Of a stretch of DNA of 10,848 nt, positions 7,211 to 10,848 are shown in pieces. Under the pieces are notes generated by a model that was not told the origin of the DNA, searched no databases, and was given only the letters and a program-made list of their open reading frames with translations. Origin of the DNA: Acidobacteriota bacterium (lineage in GTDB: Bacteria; Acidobacteriota; Terriglobia; Terriglobales; Acidobacteriaceae). Location of the stretch: NCBI GenBank assembly GCA_021780095.1, contig JAJXZK010000449.1, forward strand, positions 1-10,848. Direction: 5' to 3'. How positions within the stretch are numbered: the stretch's first letter is position 1; the number at the start of each line of letters is the position of its first letter. The translations under genes and the position numbers were made by a program.

Positions 7211-10200
7211 ATCGCGATATGCAAAGGCAAGTCCCGCCAATTCTGGACGCAGCAACGAAAGATAACCGCAAAGGTCAAGATTCGAAGATGGAAAACGAGC
7301 ACAAGACCAGTACCCACGAGACCATGGCAACGGATTCGGTTGAAAAGTCAAAATCGGCCCAGTTGATTGCGACAGCCCAGGCGCGTCTGGCGGGCATGTC
7401 GGGCAAACGGTACTGGCGGACCATCGACGAGTTGGCCGATACACCCGACTTCCAGGATGCCTTGCGACGCGAGTTTCCGCAGCATGCTGCCGAGTGGGTG
7501 GACTCAGTTTCCCGCCGCGGATTCATGAAGTTGATGGGCGCCTCGATCGCCCTGGCTGGCTTAACCGGATGTACCAAGCAGCCGGATGAGCCTATCTATC
7601 CCTATGTGAAGCAGCCCGAAGATCTGGTGCTGGGACAGCCAATCTATTTCGCGTCGGCTCACCCTTTCCCCATGGGCTCCGTACCGCTTCTGGTAAAAAC
7701 TGAAGCGTTTCGGCCCATTAAGCTTGAGGGCAATCCGGAACATCCAATGAATCGCGGCACTTCGGATGCGTACACCCAGGGAACGCTGCTGGGTATGTAC
7801 GATCCGGATCGTTCGAAGCGGACGCTGTATCGCGGCGAAACACGCGACTATTCCAATTTTTTTGCGGACTATGCCGCCATGCTGGAATCGAAGAAGGCGA
7901 GCGGCGGTCAGGGTTTGTATTTCCTTAGCGGCACCGTGGTTTCGCCAACGTTGGCTACGCAGTGGAAGCGCGCCAGCGCAAAATATCCCAACGCGAAATG
8001 GTTGCAGTACGATCCGGTCAATCGCGACTCGTCGCGCATCGCTTCGAAACAGGCCTTCGGCGACTTTCTCGATCCACAATACAAACTGGATGCGGCCGAT
8101 GTGGTGCTTTCGCTGGATGCGGATTTTCTTTCCGGTCTGTGGCATCCAGGATTTCTGAAGCTGGCGGCCGATTATGCCAAGCGGCGCACGCTTGAGCCTG
8201 GTGTGGAGATGAACCGCATGTATTCGGTGGAAAGCACGCCGTCCACGACGGGATTCAAAGCGGACCATCGGCTGCGGATGCGGGCGAGTCAAATGGAAGC
8301 CTTTGCGGCGGCGGTGGCGGCTGGCGTGGGCGCAGGTTCCGCTCCAAGCGGGGTCACATGGACACAGGAGCAGATGGCTTACCTGAACGCGGTCGTCAAG
8401 GACTTGAAGGCGAATTCCGGCAAGTCTCTGGTTATCCCTGGCGAGCAGGCGGCGCCCGGAATCCATCTGGCCGCCATTGCCATCAACCAGGCGCTGGGGA
8501 ATGTTGGCAAGACGGTCGTCTACACCGAGACTGTGAATCCCATGCCGACGGTCGAAATCGATGACCTGAAACAGTTGGTTGGAGATTTGGATGCAGGCAA
8601 GGTGGATTGGCTGGTCATTCTGGATACCAATCCCGTGTACAGCGCGCCCGCCGATCTGGAATTTGTTAAGGCGATGGGCCGCGCCAAGACTGTTGCTCAC
8701 ATGGGCCTCTACGTCGACGAAACCGCGGATGTCGCCGACTGGCACATCAATGCTGCGCACTATCTGGAAAGCTGGTCCGATGTGCGCGCCTACGATGGCA
8801 CTGTCAGCATCGTGCAGCCGATGATCGATCCGCTCTATGGGGGCAAGTCTGCGCATCACCTGATTCAGGCCATGTTGGACAACCCGAATTTGTCTCCGAT
8901 GGAAGCTGTTCGCGAGAATTGGAAATCTGTCCTCGGCGGTAGCGCACCGGCAGCCGGGAACGCGGGCGACGGCAAAGCCGTGGATGGCGATGCCGACCTG
9001 GCGTGGCGGAAGGCCTTACACGACGGATGGATTGCCAACACCGCTTTCGTGCCAAAGCAGGTCAGCGCGAAGAATACTGCATCCGCGGCTGCACCCGCTC
9101 CCGATATGACGGCGATGGAAGTCATCTTCCGTCCCGATCCCACGATCTACGACGGCCGTTATTCGAATCTGGGCTGGATGCAGGAATTGCCCAAGCCGAT
9201 CACGAATCTTTCCTGGGACAACGCCGCGCTGATGAGCATCCAGACCCTCGCCAAGCTGAACGCCAGCGAGAGCGATGTGGTCGAAATTGAATATCAAGGC
9301 CGCAAGATCAAGGCTTCGGCCCTGGTCGCACCCGGGCATCCGGATCAAAGCATCACTATCTATCTTGGCTACGGCCGCCGCAGTGCGGGCCGGGTGGGCA
9401 CCGGCGCCGGCTTTGATGCCTTCCCAATTCGACTGGCGTCCTCGCCATTGTTCGCTGTGGGCGCCACGGTCACCAAGACAGGTGAAACCTACGAGTGCGC
9501 ATCCACTAAGAGTCACTACATTGATGACCGCGGAGTCTTCGCGCGCCAGTATGGCAACGTCGCAGAGGCGAAAGGAGCGAAGCCTGATACAACGCCGCAT
9601 TCGCTCGAAGGGCGAGAAGCAGAACAGCGCGGGATTATTCGCGTCGCCACACTGGAAGAGTACAAGCAGAATCCAACCTTTGCCGCGGCGAATCCGGAGT
9701 TTAACGCCCCTACGAAAGGCACCACGCTGTTCCCTGTATGGGATTACAGCAAGGGCTATCAATGGGCACTGTCGATTGACCTGAACTCATGCGTCGGATG
9801 CAATGCATGCATTGTCGGCTGCTATGCGGAAAACAACATTGCTGTGGTCGGCAAGCATCAAGTGAAGGTCGGCCGCGATATGCAGTGGATTCGTATCGAC
9901 ACCTACTTTGAAGGCGATTTGAATGCGCCCAAGGCCTATTTTCAGCCGATGACTTGCCAGCAATGCGAGAACGCGCCATGCGAGCAGGTATGTCCGGTGG
10001 GCGCAACCGTCCACACTCCAGAAGGCCTGAATGCGATGATCTACAACCGCTGCGTCGGCACTCGTTATTGCTCTAACAACTGTCCGTACAAGGTGCGTCG
10101 CTTTAACTGGCTACTGTTCTCAGACTATGAGACGGAATCTCTGAAGCTCATGCGCAATCCGGAAGTCACGGTCCGAAGCCGTGGCGTCATGGAAAAGTGC

Positions 10201-10473
10201 ACCTACTGCGTGCAGCGGATCAGCAAGGCGAAAATTCGCGCCGACAAAGAAAATCGTACCGTTCGGGATGGGGAAATCGTCACCGCCTGTCAGGAGGCGT
10301 GCCCGACCCATGCCATTACATTCGGAAATATCAACGACCAGAATAGCCGTGTGTCCAAAATCAAAGCGCAAACACGCAACTATACGGTCCTCGCAGATCT
10401 CAATACGCGTCCTCGTACGTCCTACATCGCCGGAGTGATGAATCCGAGTCCGGATTTGATGGAAAACGTCTGA
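7207..10473 (+). CDS. actB: alternative complex III subunit ActB, molybdopterin-oxidoreductase-like/iron-sulfur fusion with extended Tat signal
   Basis: ActB carries electrons through alternative complex III on the periplasmic side. Residues about 60-122 form an extended Tat signal: YWRTIDELADTPDFQ at 69-83, then SRRGFMK at 102-108, a hydrophobic stretch and L-T-G-C122, which fits a lipobox. The middle, about 130-790, is the molybdopterin-oxidoreductase-like domain, which in ActB is known to hold no molybdenum cofactor. The C-terminal part, about 845-1045, is a PsrB/DmsB-like ferredoxin domain with C862/C865/C868/C872, C917/C920/C925/C929, C949/C955/C959 and C998/C1001/C1028/C1032. The third group has T952 where a second Cys would stand, as expected for a [3Fe-4S] cluster. 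The start is uncertain. ATG at 7207 overlaps the actA stop but has no Shine-Dalgarno sequence. ATG at 7288 or 7324 would give a leader closer to the length I expect for the family. An Ala/Gly/Asp-rich linker lies near residues 578-600. Confidence 0.93.
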   Translation: MNRDMQRQVPPILDAATKDNRKGQDSKMENEHKTSTHETMATDSVEKSKSAQLIATAQARLAGMSGKRYWRTIDELADTPDFQDALRREFPQHAAEWVDSVSRRGFMKLMGASIALAGLTGCTKQPDEPIYPYVKQPEDLVLGQPIYFASAHPFPMGSVPLLVKTEAFRPIKLEGNPEHPMNRGTSDAYTQGTLLGMYDPDRSKRTLYRGETRDYSNFFADYAAMLESKKASGGQGLYFLSGTVVSPTLATQWKRASAKYPNAKWLQYDPVNRDSSRIASKQAFGDFLDPQYKLDAADVVLSLDADFLSGLWHPGFLKLAADYAKRRTLEPGVEMNRMYSVESTPSTTGFKADHRLRMRASQMEAFAAAVAAGVGAGSAPSGVTWTQEQMAYLNAVVKDLKANSGKSLVIPGEQAAPGIHLAAIAINQALGNVGKTVVYTETVNPMPTVEIDDLKQLVGDLDAGKVDWLVILDTNPVYSAPADLEFVKAMGRAKTVAHMGLYVDETADVADWHINAAHYLESWSDVRAYDGTVSIVQPMIDPLYGGKSAHHLIQAMLDNPNLSPMEAVRENWKSVLGGSAPAAGNAGDGKAVDGDADLAWRKALHDGWIANTAFVPKQVSAKNTASAAAPAPDMTAMEVIFRPDPTIYDGRYSNLGWMQELPKPITNLSWDNAALMSIQTLAKLNASESDVVEIEYQGRKIKASALVAPGHPDQSITIYLGYGRRSAGRVGTGAGFDAFPIRLASSPLFAVGATVTKTGETYECASTKSHYIDDRGVFARQYGNVAEAKGAKPDTTPHSLEGREAEQRGIIRVATLEEYKQNPTFAAANPEFNAPTKGTTLFPVWDYSKGYQWALSIDLNSCVGCNACIVGCYAENNIAVVGKHQVKVGRDMQWIRIDTYFEGDLNAPKAYFQPMTCQQCENAPCEQVCPVGATVHTPEGLNAMIYNRCVGTRYCSNNCPYKVRRFNWLLFSDYETESLKLMRNPEVTVRSRGVMEKCTYCVQRISKAKIRADKENRTVRDGEIVTACQEACPTHAITFGNINDQNSRVSKIKAQTRNYTVLADLNTRPRTSYIAGVMNPSPDLMENV

Positions 10474-10553
10474 TCGAACAAAGCGATACACAGATAGATG
10501 AAGGCTGAAGCAATAACGGAAACCTCAGCGAACTGAAGAGGGTCGCACGAAGC
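10474..10553 (+). other. actB-actC intergenic gap
   Basis: These 80 bases contain no terminator-like hairpin that I can see. GAAGAGGG at 10535-10542 is a Shine-Dalgarno sequence for actC, 11 bases before its ATG, which is slightly long. The two genes are probably cotranscribed. Confidence 0.5.
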
Positions 10554-10848
10554 ATGGCTACCAAAGATATTTCGCCTCAAAATCCGATGATCGACCCGGA
10601 GACGGGAGAACAACGGGTCATCGCGCCTGGGCATACCTTCCGCTCGATCACAGAGAAGCTGACGCGCATTGTGCTGACGCCGCATACGCCGCTGGGATGG
10701 TTCTTCGGCTTCGCGCTGGCAGGCAGCATCGCGATGATGTTGCTTGTGGCGGTGACCTGGCTGTTCCTGAAAGGAACTGGCATCTGGGGCATCACCATGC
10801 CGGTCGCCTGGGGCTTCGCCATCATCAACTTTGTCTGGTGGATTGGAA
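10554..10848 (+). CDS. actC: alternative complex III subunit ActC (NrfD/PsrC-like), 5' part
   Basis: The frame from ATG at 10554 is open to the window edge, giving 98 codons plus one base, so the gene is partial only because the window ends. The translation starts MATKDISPQNPMIDPETG, has a polar N-terminus of about 45 residues, a first membrane segment at about 48-72 and the start of a second at about 83-98. MPVAWGFAIINFVWWIG at 82-98 is characteristic of the NrfD/PsrC-like ActC subunit, an integral membrane protein of about ten helices that interacts with quinol and may move protons. Its position directly after actB, with actD expected next, agrees. GAAGAGGG at 10535-10542 is the likely ribosome binding site. 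Confidence 0.9.
   Translation, partial: MATKDISPQNPMIDPETGEQRVIAPGHTFRSITEKLTRIVLTPHTPLGWFFGFALAGSIAMMLLVAVTWLFLKGTGIWGITMPVAWGFAIINFVWWIG

Noticed and set aside
7561..8859. 432-codon open frame on the minus strand opposite actB
   Set aside because: It is antisense to well-supported ActB coding sequence, and its composition, rich in Arg, His and Ile, looks like mirrored codons rather than a protein.
7207..10473. Reading ActB as a polysulfide, DMSO or other molybdenum reductase
   Set aside because: The single-chain fusion with the iron-sulfur domain, the CVGTRYC variant, the extended Tat leader and the flanking pentahaem cytochrome and NrfD-like genes all point to alternative complex III.
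10498..10536. 12-codon frame between actB and actC (MKAEAITETSAN)
   Set aside because: Too short, with no good ribosome binding site. It is most likely incidental in the gap.
1..10848. Defence system, mobile element, CRISPR array, toxin-antitoxin pair or biosynthetic cluster
   Set aside because: I looked for nucleases, integrases, transposases, terminal inverted repeats, regularly spaced repeats, small paired genes and carrier-protein or synthase motifs and found none. The window looks like ordinary chromosomal metabolism and respiration.

Overview
The window reads as a chromosomal segment of a free-living, GC-rich bacterium, most likely an acidobacterium (Acidobacteriota). This taxonomic guess is inference: it rests on the alternative complex III (ACIII) genes, on a GH57 protein of the DUF3536 type, and on the general style of the proteins. 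There is no rRNA, tRNA or phylogenetic marker here to settle it. I see no mobile element, phage gene, CRISPR array or RNA gene.

Layout: (1) About 50-1198, plus strand: a stand-alone Rieske non-haem iron oxygenase. (2) 1214-4389, minus strand: a two-gene unit, transcribed toward the Rieske gene. It encodes an AlkA-type DNA-3-methyladenine glycosylase and then, with a 4-base ATGA overlap, a GH57/DUF3536 alpha-glucan-active protein. (3) 4390-4522: a divergent promoter region. (4) 4523-5992, plus strand: an NAD(P)-dependent aldehyde dehydrogenase. (5) 5993-6304: a 312-base non-coding leader with a perfect AT-rich dyad. (6) 6305 to the right edge, plus strand: the start of an ACIII operon in the usual order: actA (pentahaem cytochrome c), actB (molybdopterin-oxidoreductase-like domain fused to an iron-sulfur domain, with an extended Tat signal) and actC (NrfD-like membrane subunit, cut by the window edge).

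The act genes work together. ACIII is a membrane quinol:electron acceptor oxidoreductase that replaces cytochrome bc1. ActC with its paralogue ActF (expected downstream) faces the quinone pool, ActB carries a wire of three [4Fe-4S] and one [3Fe-4S] clusters, and ActA carries five c haems that pass electrons to a periplasmic cytochrome or directly to a terminal oxidase. The genes left of 6000 have no clear functional tie to it.

I found no convincing sign of an undescribed multi-gene system. The points most worth a second look are a long Pro/Ser/Thr-rich insert with two extra cysteines in ActA, the translationally coupled pairing of a DNA-repair glycosylase with a GH57 glucan enzyme, the isolated Rieske oxygenase, and the dyad in the act leader.
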